Shown: one piece after another, positions 8,484 through 17,107 of the stretch
How the letters are laid out: the number at the start of each line of letters is the position of its first letter
How positions within the stretch are numbered: the stretch's first letter is position 1
DNA from: Microbacterium atlanticum
Lineage (GTDB): Bacteria > Actinomycetota > Actinomycetes > Actinomycetales > Microbacteriaceae
NCBI RefSeq assembly: GCF_015277815.1
Contig: NZ_CP063813.1
Span: forward strand, 682,001-746,000
Length of the DNA: 64,000 nucleotides
Direction of reading: 5' to 3'
Made by a program: the position numbers and the translations under genes
The notes under the pieces: generated by a model
The model's input: only the letters and a program-made list of their open reading frames with translations
Told to the model about the DNA's origin: nothing
Database searches by the model: none

Positions 8484-10136
8484 CTACTCGCGGGCGGACA
8501 ACCGGTCGATCGGCGCCACCCGCAACGGGGTGAGCGACGCATCGCTCACCGACACCGCACCACGGGCACCCTCGATCCGCAGACCACGCTCATCGGAGCT
8601 CCCGAAGGTCGCCATCGTCAGCGCAGCCTCCCCGTCGCCGGCGAACACCTCGACGGAACCGGCATCCACCACGATGTCCAAGGTGACGCGGCCGTCCCGC
8701 AAGGCCACCGGGGCGGTCCGCACCTCGCGATACGCGTCGGGCATGTCGGCGGCCACGGCGTCCGCGTCACGGGCGACGAACGCCACCTGCTCGCGGAAGT
8801 CGTACCCGACCGTCGCGAACGTGTCATCGCCGCCGAGGATCTTCACGCGCAGCTCGCCGTTCTTCTCGCTGGCGGCATCCAACTCCAACCGGTACGCACC
8901 CGAGGCCGGGATCTCCACGTCCACGCCCTCGCGTCCGTCGACCCGCGCATCGTCGATCGCCGCTGCCTCGCCCTCCAGCGCCGAGAGCTCCGGCGCGGGA
9001 GCCGAGTGCAGCCTTGGGCCCGCGGCATCCGACCGCAGTGTCAGCGTGCGCACGAGCGAGTCTGACCCGCCATGCCACTCCTCGGTGGGGAACTTGCCCG
9101 CGTACGCCCAGTTGTTCATCCAGCCGATGCTGTAGCGGGTGGCCAGGCGCTCCTGCTCGTCGAGCCGCGGGTCGTCCCACGTGACGGCCGCGTAGTAGTC
9201 GGGCCCGTGGTCGAGCCATTGGTGCCCGGAACCGTCGGGGGTGAAGCGCTCGCCGTCCCACTCGCCGACCCAGTACGCCGTGCCGGTGGTCTTGCCCTCG
9301 GCGGCGCCGTTCGCGCCGGCCACGAGCACCCAGCGCACGTCGTCGGGATCACCGTCCACCGACATGGGGAACAGGTCGGGGCACTCGAGCACCCCGAGCC
9401 CCGACGTCGCGAAGTCGGACGTGTACGTCCAGTCCTTGAGGTTCGGCGAGGTGTAGAAGCCGATCCGGTCGTGCTCGGCCAGCGCCATCACCCAGTGCCC
9501 CGCGGTTTCGTCCCAGAACACCCGCGGATCCCGCCAGTCGGCCACACCCGGGTTGTCCATCACCGGGTTGCCCTCGTACGACTCGAACGAGTAGCCGCCG
9601 TCGCGCGAGAAGAAGAGCGACTGGCGCTGCACGCCGTCGACCTGCTGCGTGACCAGCGCGATCACGGCGCCGGCGCCGAAGCCGGCCGTGCCCTTCTCGT
9701 CGACGACCGCAGTTCCGGTCCAGATGTCGCCGAGACCGTTGTCGTACTTCTCGATCGCGACGCCCTCGTCGGTCCAGTTCACGAGATCGGTCGAGGTCGC
9801 GTGGTACCAGGCGGTGCCGTTCCCGTCGGGATAGTCCGCGTTGTACAGGTAGTAGTAGTGCCAGACGCCGTCGAGGAGGAACGGCTTCTGCGGATCGTTC
9901 ATCCAGTTCTTCTCCGGCGTGATGTGCACGGCCGGGCGGTGCGGCGACCAGTCGTCCGGGCGCTCGAACGCGTCGGCCGGCGCGGTGGGAGACGGGCGCA
10001 CCTCGGGCCCCTCGTTCGCGGGCCGGGGGAGCGCGAACACGGTGACGAGCACCACGGCGACCGCCGCGATGACCGCCGCCGCCCAGAGCAGGGCGCGCCG
10101 CGAGGGGAACGTGGGCTGGGCGTCGTGATCGTGCAT
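8484..10136 (-). CDS. Membrane-anchored GH32 fructan hydrolase (levanase/beta-fructosidase)
   Basis: A 550-residue family GH32 glycosidase that hydrolyses beta-fructosides by retention. A basic N-terminus and one hydrophobic segment (about residues 15-36) without a lipobox suggest an uncleaved signal anchor, placing the enzyme outside the membrane. Catalytic residues are visible: nucleophile D81 in WMNDP, D203 in RDP and acid/base E251 in ECPDLF. Residues from about 390 form the GH32 C-terminal beta-sandwich. ATG at 10136 has GGAAGGA upstream. It lies between two LacI genes in the fructan island. Whether it prefers levan, inulin or sucrose cannot be read from the sequence. Confidence 0.93.
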   Translation of the reverse strand: MHDHDAQPTFPSRRALLWAAAVIAAVAVVLVTVFALPRPANEGPEVRPSPTAPADAFERPDDWSPHRPAVHITPEKNWMNDPQKPFLLDGVWHYYYLYNADYPDGNGTAWYHATSTDLVNWTDEGVAIEKYDNGLGDIWTGTAVVDEKGTAGFGAGAVIALVTQQVDGVQRQSLFFSRDGGYSFESYEGNPVMDNPGVADWRDPRVFWDETAGHWVMALAEHDRIGFYTSPNLKDWTYTSDFATSGLGVLECPDLFPMSVDGDPDDVRWVLVAGANGAAEGKTTGTAYWVGEWDGERFTPDGSGHQWLDHGPDYYAAVTWDDPRLDEQERLATRYSIGWMNNWAYAGKFPTEEWHGGSDSLVRTLTLRSDAAGPRLHSAPAPELSALEGEAAAIDDARVDGREGVDVEIPASGAYRLELDAASEKNGELRVKILGGDDTFATVGYDFREQVAFVARDADAVAADMPDAYREVRTAPVALRDGRVTLDIVVDAGSVEVFAGDGEAALTMATFGSSDERGLRIEGARGAVSVSDASLTPLRVAPIDRLSARE

Positions 10137-10198
10137 CGCAGATTCCTTCCGTTCGGGAGGGTCATACCGGAGCGGCGGCCGGGGGTTGCGGCATCCGT

Positions 10199-10815
10199 CG
10201 AAACCGGGTATTCCGGCCGAGACCGGGGGTGGCGTCCTCGGTCTCGGCGTGAATCCCTTGTTTCGGCGGGGTTGGCGCCGGAGGGTGTTGGGCGGGGTCT
10301 CGGGGGATCGGTGTCGGTCAGGGTCTCGGGGGATCGATGTCGGTCAGGGCGGTGTCGGTTGGTGGGCTGTTCTGCGGGTGCGGCTGCTGCTGGGGTCGAG
10401 GCATTCGTCGAACCAGGGAGTTCCGGCCGAACCCGGGGGTGGCGTCCTCGGTCTCGGCGGGAATCCCTTGTTTCGGCGGGGTTGGCGCCGGCGGGTGCCG
10501 GGCGGGTGCCGGGGGATCGGTGTCGGGCGGGTGTTGCGGGATCGGTGTCGGTTAGTGCGGCGTCGATGGGGCGTTCTGGGTGCGGCTGCTGCCAGGGGCG
10601 CGCGGCATCCGTCGAAACCGGGCATTCCGGCCGAAACCGGGGGCGGCGTCCTCTGTCTCGGCGCGAACCCCCTGTTTCGGCGGAGGTGAGGTCCGAGCCC
10701 CGGCCGCACCCCGGCCGAGCCCCGGCCGAGGGCGAGCCCCGGCCGAGCTCCGCCCGAGCCCCGGCGGCCGGGGGCCGCGGCATCCGTCGAAACCGGGTAT
10801 TCCGGCCGAGACCGG
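10199..10815. repeat. Array of 67-nt palindromic elements (family B), three full and one half copy
   Basis: Full copies at 10199-10265, 10409-10475 and 10613-10679, each exactly 67 nt. A left half-copy runs from 10788 to about 10815. The pattern is CGAAAC(C/A)GGG..TTCCGGCCGAGACC, a short centre, then GGTCTCGGCG.GAA..CC and GTTTCG, so the two arms pair. Full copies 1 and 3 and the half copy are preceded by GCGGCATCCGT; copy 2 by GAGGCATTCGT. The same 67-nt family recurs four times inside acpS and once at 36150. Confidence 0.85.
10694..10767. repeat. GC-rich 12-bp minisatellite
   Basis: About five imperfect units of GAGCCCCGGCCG. Low-complexity sequence between palindrome copies; no coding role seen. 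Confidence 0.6.
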
Positions 10816-10862
10816 ATCCCCCGGAGCCCACCGACAGCGGAAGCCGAGCGGGAAGGGACGGA

Positions 10863-10900
10863 ACGGATGCCTCGGCCCGAGGCCGAGCCGAGGCATCCGT
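10863..10900 (-). terminator. Terminator after levansucrase
   Basis: Perfect 14-bp stem (10863-10876 with 10887-10900) built on the recurrent GGATGCCTCGG motif, 10-nt loop, 24 nt beyond the levansucrase stop on the minus strand. Confidence 0.6.
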
Positions 10901-10924
10901 CGCCCTCACCAGGGCCGGGACGGA

Positions 10925-12535
10925 TCAGCGCAGCGGCTTGACCTGACCGCCGTTGTTGATGTTGATGTTCGCCGGAACATCGGCCCAGCCGCCGAGCCCG
11001 TCGCCACCGTACGAGTAGTCGACGCTCGTCGAGTCACCCGAGATGTCGACCTTCACCGTCGGCGCCAGCGTGCCGCCGCGGACGAAGTCGTCGTGCGTGC
11101 CGATGGTGTCGATGAACGACTGCACCAGGCCGCCGGGCATCACGTAGTGCGAGTACGCCTGGAAGGCGCCCGGGTGCTGGTTGTAATCCGGCGCGAACGG
11201 CTGACCCTGCAGATAGTTCAGGTTCGTCGGGTTGCCGAGGGCCAGCCCCGAGCCGGCGTTGAGCGGCTGGAAGTCCGAGCGGATGCCGTCGCCGACGAAG
11301 CCGTAGACGCCCTCGGGTCCGTCGATTCCCGCCGCGAAGGTGCTGCGGTGCGTGATCGTGAACAGGTACGCCTTGCCGTCCTTGAAGATGAACTGCGGGC
11401 GCTCGGTCTGGTCGGTGACGCAGTTGGCCGACAGGATCGGCGGGAGGAACTCCCACTCGGTCAGGTCGTCGTTCGTCGCCTTCGCCAGACCGACGTTCGC
11501 GATCTGGTACGGGGCGCCGGATGCGTTGACCTCTTCTACGGTCTCGGCGAACGGGTCACCCGGCTGGTAGCCGAGGTCCTCCTCCGTGCAGTACGCCTCC
11601 TCGCGGGGCATCGCGGTGTTGCCCTCGAAGACCATGTACGTCTCACCCGGGTTGGCCGGGTCCTCGAACGTGAACGGGTCGCGGAAGTTGAAGAACGGGT
11701 TCTGCTCGCCGGTCTGGTAGTACTCGCCGTCGGCCTGCAGCAGGTCGTGCACCGAGTCGAAGCCGGTGAGCTTCACGCCCTTGCCGGTCGCGTGCACCTT
11801 GCCGACGCTCAGCGCGAGGCGCGGGTCGTAGGGCTTGCGGTCCTTGCCCTGCTCGTCGCGGTAGAAGGCCACGTCGGTGAAGAACAGCTTCACCTCGCCG
11901 CCCTTGAAGACGCGCGCCGAACCCGACCACTGGGTCTGGTGGCTGAACGACTTGTCTTCGAAGATCTCGCCGGTCACGCCCTCGTCGAACACGAGGCCGC
12001 CGTAGGTCCAGCCGCCGTTCTCCGGCCGCTCGTCGGCGGGCACGCCGGCGGGACGGAAGAAGTAGCCGATCTTCGCGTACACGTGGCGCTCGTCGAAGCC
12101 GAGGCTGCGGTCGGCCACCAGCGAGAAGATGACCTCCTGGCCGTTGATGGAGTACTGATTGCCGTGCTCGTCGGTCAGCGGCCAGGTGTCCCACACCCAG
12201 ACCTGCTCGTTCGACATGTCGGGGAAGTCCTGCGGCACCTCGGGCATCGTGAGCGACGAGGGCATCGAGTTCTCACGCGACGGGGTCGCGGGGTCCGACA
12301 GGCGCTTGAGCTGGCGTGCGTCGGCACGGGTCCACTTGGCGGTGAAGTCGTCCTCGGGGGCGTATGCCTCCTGGGTGTGCGTGGTCGGCTGGGGGCCGTC
12401 CTGCAGCTCGGGCAGCCCCGACGTGGGGTCGGCGACGGCGGCCGTGGGGAGGCCGACGAGGGCGGAGGCCGTCACGGCGACGGCCGCCAGCCCCCCTGTC
12501 AGGAGACGCCTGACGCGCTTCGGGGGAGTGTTCAT
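10925..12535 (-). CDS. Secreted GH68 levansucrase
   Basis: A 536-residue family GH68 fructosyltransferase that splits sucrose and transfers fructose to growing levan or to water. A signal peptide (RVRR, hydrophobic core, AVADP) ends near residue 36. The catalytic triad is visible: nucleophile D116 in VWDTWP, transition-state D286 in RDP and acid/base E378 in TERP; the sucrose-pocket WSG motif is at 203-205. ATG at 12535 is chosen because AAGGAG lies about 10 nt upstream; a longer in-frame reading would run through the operator. A palindromic operator (12566-12581) sits in the 5' leader just below the promoter. Inulosucrase activity cannot be excluded. Confidence 0.93.
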   Translation of the reverse strand: MNTPPKRVRRLLTGGLAAVAVTASALVGLPTAAVADPTSGLPELQDGPQPTTHTQEAYAPEDDFTAKWTRADARQLKRLSDPATPSRENSMPSSLTMPEVPQDFPDMSNEQVWVWDTWPLTDEHGNQYSINGQEVIFSLVADRSLGFDERHVYAKIGYFFRPAGVPADERPENGGWTYGGLVFDEGVTGEIFEDKSFSHQTQWSGSARVFKGGEVKLFFTDVAFYRDEQGKDRKPYDPRLALSVGKVHATGKGVKLTGFDSVHDLLQADGEYYQTGEQNPFFNFRDPFTFEDPANPGETYMVFEGNTAMPREEAYCTEEDLGYQPGDPFAETVEEVNASGAPYQIANVGLAKATNDDLTEWEFLPPILSANCVTDQTERPQFIFKDGKAYLFTITHRSTFAAGIDGPEGVYGFVGDGIRSDFQPLNAGSGLALGNPTNLNYLQGQPFAPDYNQHPGAFQAYSHYVMPGGLVQSFIDTIGTHDDFVRGGTLAPTVKVDISGDSTSVDYSYGGDGLGGWADVPANININNGGQVKPLR

Positions 12536-12565
12536 GGAAGTTGCTCCTTCGGTGGGGAAACGCGA

Positions 12566-12598
12566 TGCAAATCGATTTGCACAGCGCATCCATATAAA
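12566..12598 (-). promoter_or_regulatory. Levansucrase promoter -10 with LacI-type operator
   Basis: A perfect 16-bp palindrome TGCAAATCGATTTGCA (12566-12581) lies about 10 nt downstream of a minus-strand -10 (TATATG/TTTATA, 12591-12598). LacI-family operators are palindromes with a central CG, so this is the likely site of the LacI protein encoded divergently at 12734. Confidence 0.75.
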
Positions 12599-12659
12599 CA
12601 CGATCGGCGCGCGTGCGCATGTCGTCCTTTCGGGGGACACGTTGATTTCGGTGAACGAC

Positions 12660-12714
12660 TTGACGTCGAGCGGTACGCCGGTTCATAATCGGTCCCGTTC
12701 GATAAATCGATTTA
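12660..12714 (+). promoter_or_regulatory. Promoter and operator of lacI regulator 2
   Basis: TTGACG (12660-12665), 18-nt spacer, CATAAT (12684-12689), then a perfect 12-bp palindrome TAAATCGATTTA (12703-12714) in the predicted initially transcribed region. It shares the AAATCGATTT core with the levansucrase operator, indicating autoregulation and joint control of both divergent units. Confidence 0.75.
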
Positions 12715-12733
12715 GCACAAGGGAGTGTCGACG

Positions 12734-13819
12734 GTGGCGAGGGCTCGGATCTCAGACGTGGCGGCGGCAGCCGGCGTCTCGGTGACGACCGTCTCGCTCG
12801 TCATGAACAACGTCGAGTCGCGCATCTCGGACGACACCCGGCGTCGGGTGAAGGATGCCGCGCGCGCTGTGGGCTACGCGCCGAGCTCGGTCGCGCGGGG
12901 GCTGCGGACGCAGCAGACGCGCACCGTCGGGCTCATCTCCGACCAGATCGCCACCACCCCGTTCGCGGGACGCATGCTCGCCGGCGCGCAGGACGCCGCC
13001 CGCGAGAACGGCCACCTCGTCTACCTCGTCGACACCGGCGGTGACGAGGGCATCGAGAGCGAGGCCATCCGCTCCCTCACGGCGCAGCAGGTCGACGCCA
13101 TGATCTACGCCTGCATGTGGCACCGCGTCGTCGACGTGCCCGACGGCATCCCGGCCCAGACGGTGTTCCTCGACTGCCGGCCCGCCGGAGGCGGCTACCG
13201 CAGCGTCGTCCCCGACGACCGCGCCGGCGGGCTCACCGCCGTGCGCGAACTCGTCGCGGCCGGTCACCGCCGGATCGCGTACCTCGACACCGAAGACCCC
13301 GGGCCCATCGCGTCCCGACTGCGTCACGAGGGCTACCTCCAGGCGCTCGCCGAGGTCGGCGTCACCGCCGACCCCGCGCTGCACGTCCGCGCCGAGACCT
13401 CGGCGCACGGCGGGCGTGCCGCCATGGAGCGCCTGCTCGACCTCGGCGAGGACCGCCCCACGGGCGTCTTCTGCTTCAACGACCGCATGGCGGCCGGCGT
13501 GTACATCGCCGCGCACCGCCGCGGCCTCGACATCCCGCGGGACCTGTCGGTCGTCGGCTACGACGACCAGCAGCTCATCGCCGCGGAACAGGATCCCCCT
13601 CTGACCACCGTGGCCCTGCCCCATTACGACATGGGGCGCTGGGCGATGGAGGTCGCACTCGGCGTCCGTGCGGAAGGGGATGAGGACGCCGCGCACCAGA
13701 TGGAGTGTCCCGTCATCCGACGAGACTCCGTGGGCCCGCCGCCGGCGCACGTCGGCAAACAGAACCGGCGACGGGCTTCACACACCGAGCGGCCGCCGAA
13801 GGCGGCCCCCGACCGATGA
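12734..13819 (+). CDS. LacI-family transcriptional regulator 2, probable levansucrase/ABC operon repressor
   Basis: A 361-residue LacI protein with helix-turn-helix RISDVAAAAGVSVTTVSLVM at about residues 5-24 and a sugar-binding core. GTG at 12734 has AAGGGAG (12719-12725) 8 nt upstream; the in-frame GTG at 12725 would overlap that site. The two ATCGAT-centred palindromes at 12566 and 12703 are its probable operators. It is divergent from levansucrase and lies 41 bp before the sugar-binding protein gene, so one transcript may cover the regulator and the importer. The last 20 residues are basic and unlike the family core. The inducer is unknown, presumably sucrose, fructose or a fructo-oligosaccharide. 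Confidence 0.92.
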   Translation: MARARISDVAAAAGVSVTTVSLVMNNVESRISDDTRRRVKDAARAVGYAPSSVARGLRTQQTRTVGLISDQIATTPFAGRMLAGAQDAARENGHLVYLVDTGGDEGIESEAIRSLTAQQVDAMIYACMWHRVVDVPDGIPAQTVFLDCRPAGGGYRSVVPDDRAGGLTAVRELVAAGHRRIAYLDTEDPGPIASRLRHEGYLQALAEVGVTADPALHVRAETSAHGGRAAMERLLDLGEDRPTGVFCFNDRMAAGVYIAAHRRGLDIPRDLSVVGYDDQQLIAAEQDPPLTTVALPHYDMGRWAMEVALGVRAEGDEDAAHQMECPVIRRDSVGPPPAHVGKQNRRRASHTERPPKAAPDR

Positions 13820-13840
13820 CCTACGCGGGCGTAGGTCATC
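13815..13840 (+). terminator. Hairpin between lacI 2 and the importer operon
   Basis: Perfect 11-bp stem (13815-13825 with 13830-13840, loop CGGG) that includes the lacI stop codon. There is no T-run (AAGAAAAGGA follows), so partial termination or mRNA protection is more likely than full termination. Confidence 0.5.
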
Positions 13841-13860
13841 AAGAAAAGGAAACCACAACA

Positions 13861-15150
13861 ATGCGCACAAGGACCCCGATCCTCGTGTCTGCAGGCCTGG
13901 TCTCGGCGCTCGCCCTGACCGGCTGCGGGCAGGCCGGTCAAGGCGAGACCACGACCGATGACGGCCGCACCCAGTTGACGATGTGGACCCACTCCGCCGG
14001 AAACCCGGCCGAGCTCGAGGTCTACGAGCGGATCATCTCCGACTTCAACGACTCGCAGGACCAGTACCAGGTCGTGCACGAGTCGTTCCCGCAGGGCGCC
14101 TACAACGACGCGATCGTCGCGGCCGCGGCATCCGGCGATCTCCCCTGCCTTCTCGACCTCGACGGCCCGATCATGCCGAACTGGGCGTGGGCGGGCTACC
14201 TGCAGCCGCTCGGGCTGCCCACCGAGCTCACCGACTCGCTGCTGCCGACCGCCGTCGGCGAGTGGGACGGCGAGATCTACTCCGCCGGGTACTGGGACGC
14301 CGCCCTTGCGATCTTCGCCCGCCAGTCGGTGCTCGAGGCAGCCGACATCCGCATCCCGACCGTCGAGGAGCCCTGGACCGCTGAGGAGTTCAACGCGGCC
14401 CTGGCGACGCTGAAGGCAGCCGGCTACGAGACGCCGATCGACATCGGCGCCGAGGACACCGGCGAGTGGTGGCCGTACGCGTACTCGCCGTTCCTGCAGA
14501 GCTTCGGCGGCGACCTCATCGACCGCGACAGCATGCTGACCGCCGACGGCGCCCTCAACGGACCCGAGGCGGTCGCGTGGGGCGAGTGGTTCCAGGGCCT
14601 CTTCGCCGACGGCTACGCCGGCAACAGCGGCACCGTGGGCAACCAGGAGTTCATCGACGACGAGGTGGCCCTGAGCTACACCGGCGTCTGGAACGCGGTC
14701 ACGGCGCTCGACGAGGTCGGCGACGACCTGCTGATCCTGCCCCCGCCGGACCTCGGCAACGGCCCCAAGATCGGCGGCGGCTCGTGGCAGTGGGCCATCT
14801 CGTCGGAGTGCAACGACGCCGACGGCGCCCGCGAGTACCTGGAGTTCAGCTTCCAGGACGAGTACATCACCGAATTCGCCGACAAGCAGATCGTGATCCC
14901 GGCGACCGAGAGCGCCGCCGCGGCCTCGGAGTACTTCGGTGAGGACGGGGCGCTCCGTCCATTCGTCGAGTTCTCGCAGCAGTACGCCGTGCTGCGTCCC
15001 GAGACCCCGGCCTACGCCGTGATCTCGACGACGTTCGAGACCGCCGCGAAGGACATCATGAACGGCGCCGACGTGCAGGAGACCCTGAACCGCGCGGTGT
15101 CGGAGATCGACTCCAACATCGAGTCGAACGACGGCTACGGCTTCGAGTGA
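13861..15150 (+). CDS. Sugar ABC transporter substrate-binding lipoprotein
   Basis: A 429-residue extracytoplasmic sugar-binding protein of the carbohydrate (CUT1-like) group. The signal peptide ends in lipobox LTGC with Cys22 as lipidation site. The mature part reads as a type-1 extracellular solute-binding protein (LTMWTHSAGNPAELEVYERI, GGGSWQWAIS). ATG at 13861 follows AAAAGGA. Two CUT1 permeases follow and fructan enzymes flank the operon, so the ligand is probably a fructo-oligosaccharide, sucrose or levan breakdown product. No ATPase gene is present; a shared MsiK-type ATPase elsewhere is the usual actinobacterial solution. Confidence 0.93.
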   Translation: MRTRTPILVSAGLVSALALTGCGQAGQGETTTDDGRTQLTMWTHSAGNPAELEVYERIISDFNDSQDQYQVVHESFPQGAYNDAIVAAAASGDLPCLLDLDGPIMPNWAWAGYLQPLGLPTELTDSLLPTAVGEWDGEIYSAGYWDAALAIFARQSVLEAADIRIPTVEEPWTAEEFNAALATLKAAGYETPIDIGAEDTGEWWPYAYSPFLQSFGGDLIDRDSMLTADGALNGPEAVAWGEWFQGLFADGYAGNSGTVGNQEFIDDEVALSYTGVWNAVTALDEVGDDLLILPPPDLGNGPKIGGGSWQWAISSECNDADGAREYLEFSFQDEYITEFADKQIVIPATESAAAASEYFGEDGALRPFVEFSQQYAVLRPETPAYAVISTTFETAAKDIMNGADVQETLNRAVSEIDSNIESNDGYGFE

Positions 15151-15156
15151 TCAACC

Positions 15157-15188
15157 GTCCCGGCGAGGGCTCGCGCCCTCGCCGGGAC
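15157..15188 (+). terminator. Intra-operon hairpin after the binding-protein gene
   Basis: Perfect 14-bp stem (15157-15170 with 15175-15188), loop TCGC, 6 nt after the stop and 20 nt before the permease ATG. Such hairpins after binding-protein genes usually stabilise the upstream mRNA or reduce read-through, giving more binding protein than permease. Confidence 0.7.
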
Positions 15189-15207
15189 TCCCTCAGAGAG
15201 ATCTGCC

Positions 15208-16149
15208 ATGACTGTCACCCCTCCGACGGTCGCCGCCGAGGAGCCTCGGCGCGCCTACCGTCGCTTCCGCTCCATCAAGGGCCGTGAGACCTGGGCCGGC
15301 CTCGGGATGATCGCCCCCGCCGGCATCCTGCTGGTCCTGTTCCTCATCATCCCCGTGATCCTCGCGTTCACGCTGTCGTTCACCAACGCACGCCTCATCT
15401 CGCCGAACCCGCCGCGGTTCGTCGGCATGGACAACTTCATCCGCGCTTTCACGGCCGACCCGGTGTTCCTGCAGTCGGCGGGCAACACCGCGATCTTCGC
15501 CCTCGTCGTGGTGCCCGTGCAGGCGGGCCTCGGCCTGCTCCTCGCGGTGCTGGTGAACCGGCGCATGCGCGGTGTCACCGCCTTCCGCGTGATCTTCTTC
15601 ATCCCCGTCGTCACCTCGATCGTCGTGGTGTCGATCCTGTGGAAGTTCATGTACCAGAAGGACGGCCTGATCAACTCCATGATCGACGCCCTCACCTTCG
15701 GGGCGTGGTCGGGCGTCGACTGGCTGAACGACCCGAACACGGCGCTGGGCGCCATCATCGTCCTGTCGATCTGGCAGGCGGTCGGCTTCCACATGATCAT
15801 CTGGCTGTCGGGGCTGCAGACCATCCCCGAAGAGCTGTACGAGGCGGCCAAGATGGACGGCGCGAGCCCGTGGCGCCAGTTCACCAACGTCACGTGGCCG
15901 GGACTTCGGCCGACGATGGTGTTCGTCCTGGTCACCATCACCATCGCCGCGCTCGGCCTGTTCGTGCAGATCGACGTCATGACCCAGGGCGGTCCGGTGA
16001 ACTCCACCTCCACCATCGTCTTCCACGCCGTGCGCAAGGGGTACGAGCAGCAGGAGATCGGGTACGCCGCGGCGATCTCGCTCATCTTCTTCGTCGCCGT
16101 GCTCGCCATCGCGCTGATCCAGCGGCGCCTCACCCGAGAGAAGGACTGA
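15208..16149 (+). CDS. Sugar ABC transporter permease, MalF/LacF-like
   Basis: A 313-residue inner-membrane permease with about six transmembrane helices. The EAA loop that contacts the ATPase is seen as YEAAKMDGASPWRQFTNVTWP. It starts at ATG 15208, 57 nt after the binding-protein stop, and ends 1 nt before the next permease start. Its partner is the permease at 16151. Substrate is inferred from the fructan context, not from the sequence. Confidence 0.93.
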   Translation: MTVTPPTVAAEEPRRAYRRFRSIKGRETWAGLGMIAPAGILLVLFLIIPVILAFTLSFTNARLISPNPPRFVGMDNFIRAFTADPVFLQSAGNTAIFALVVVPVQAGLGLLLAVLVNRRMRGVTAFRVIFFIPVVTSIVVVSILWKFMYQKDGLINSMIDALTFGAWSGVDWLNDPNTALGAIIVLSIWQAVGFHMIIWLSGLQTIPEELYEAAKMDGASPWRQFTNVTWPGLRPTMVFVLVTITIAALGLFVQIDVMTQGGPVNSTSTIVFHAVRKGYEQQEIGYAAAISLIFFVAVLAIALIQRRLTREKD

Positions 16150-16150
16150 C

Positions 16151-17107
16151 GTGACCGCTACGCAGACCCTCACCACCGCGGCCGCGCAGTCGCGGCGCTC
16201 CTCGCGCACCGCACTGCCCGGGCGCAGCGAGAAGAGCCAGCGCCGACGCGGCAACATCTTCCTCTACCTCGCGCTGTCGCTGTTCGGGATCGTGTTCCTG
16301 TTCCCGCTGGTGTTCATGTTCGTGTCGAGCCTCAAGCCCGACGCCCAGATCCTGCAGGACATCGACTCGCCGATGGCGTTCCTGCCGGTCGGCGACATCA
16401 GCCTCGACAACTACTTCGGCGTGTTCGACCGCGTCCCCGTCGCGCAGTTCCTGTTCAACTCGGTGCTCGTCACGGTGCTCACCGTCGGGCTCGGGCTGAT
16501 CGTGAACTCGATGGCCGGGTTCGCGCTGTCGCGCCTGGAGTGGAAGGGCCGCATCGTCGTGCTCGCCCTCATCATCGCGACGCTCATCGTGCCCTTCGAG
16601 ACCATCGCGGTGCCGATGGTCTACTGGGTCGCGCAGCTGCCGACGCTGGTGATGGAGGGCGGCGTGCTGAAGTACGACTTCGGCTGGCTCAACACCTACG
16701 AGGTGCAGATCGTGCCGTTCATCGCCAACGCGTTCTCGATCTTCCTGTTCACGCAGTACTTCTCGACGATCCCGAAGTCGCTCGACGAGGCGGCGCGGAT
16801 CGACGGCGCGAGCTGGTTCACGATCTACCGCCGCATCCTCGTGCCGCTGTCGGGCCCGGCGTTCGCGACCGTGGCGATCCTCACGTTCCTCCCGGCGTGG
16901 AACCAGTACCTCTGGCCGCTCATGGTGGTGCAGAAGGAGGAGCTGCGACCGGTCATGGTCGGCATGCAGTACTTCTTCCAGCTCAACACCGCGTGGGGCG
17001 AGGTGATGGCGTACACGTCGCTCATCACCATCCCGGTGCTCATCGTGTTCCTGGTCTTCCAGCGGGCGTTCGTCAGCAGCATCGCCGCGAGCGGGGTGAA
17101 GGGATGA
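16151..17107 (+). CDS. Sugar ABC transporter permease, MalG/LacG-like
   Basis: A 318-residue inner-membrane permease, six predicted helices, EAA loop DEAARIDGASWFTIYRRILVP. GTG at 16151 begins 1 nt after the stop of the first permease, consistent with coupled translation. Its stop overlaps the start of the fructokinase gene (ATGA). Forms the membrane channel with the 15208 product. Confidence 0.93.
   Translation: MTATQTLTTAAAQSRRSSRTALPGRSEKSQRRRGNIFLYLALSLFGIVFLFPLVFMFVSSLKPDAQILQDIDSPMAFLPVGDISLDNYFGVFDRVPVAQFLFNSVLVTVLTVGLGLIVNSMAGFALSRLEWKGRIVVLALIIATLIVPFETIAVPMVYWVAQLPTLVMEGGVLKYDFGWLNTYEVQIVPFIANAFSIFLFTQYFSTIPKSLDEAARIDGASWFTIYRRILVPLSGPAFATVAILTFLPAWNQYLWPLMVVQKEELRPVMVGMQYFFQLNTAWGEVMAYTSLITIPVLIVFLVFQRAFVSSIAASGVKG

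Larger units (their letters stand above)
10137..10924. other. Intergenic region with 67-nt palindrome array and a minisatellite
   Basis: This 788-bp stretch between the GH32 and levansucrase genes (both leftward) carries three full and one half copy of the 67-nt family B palindrome, an imperfect 205-210 bp repeat unit around them, a GAGCCCCGGCCG-like tandem repeat (about 10694-10767) and a terminator hairpin (10863-10900). No gene is supported; long open frames here are repeat artefacts. Confidence 0.8.
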
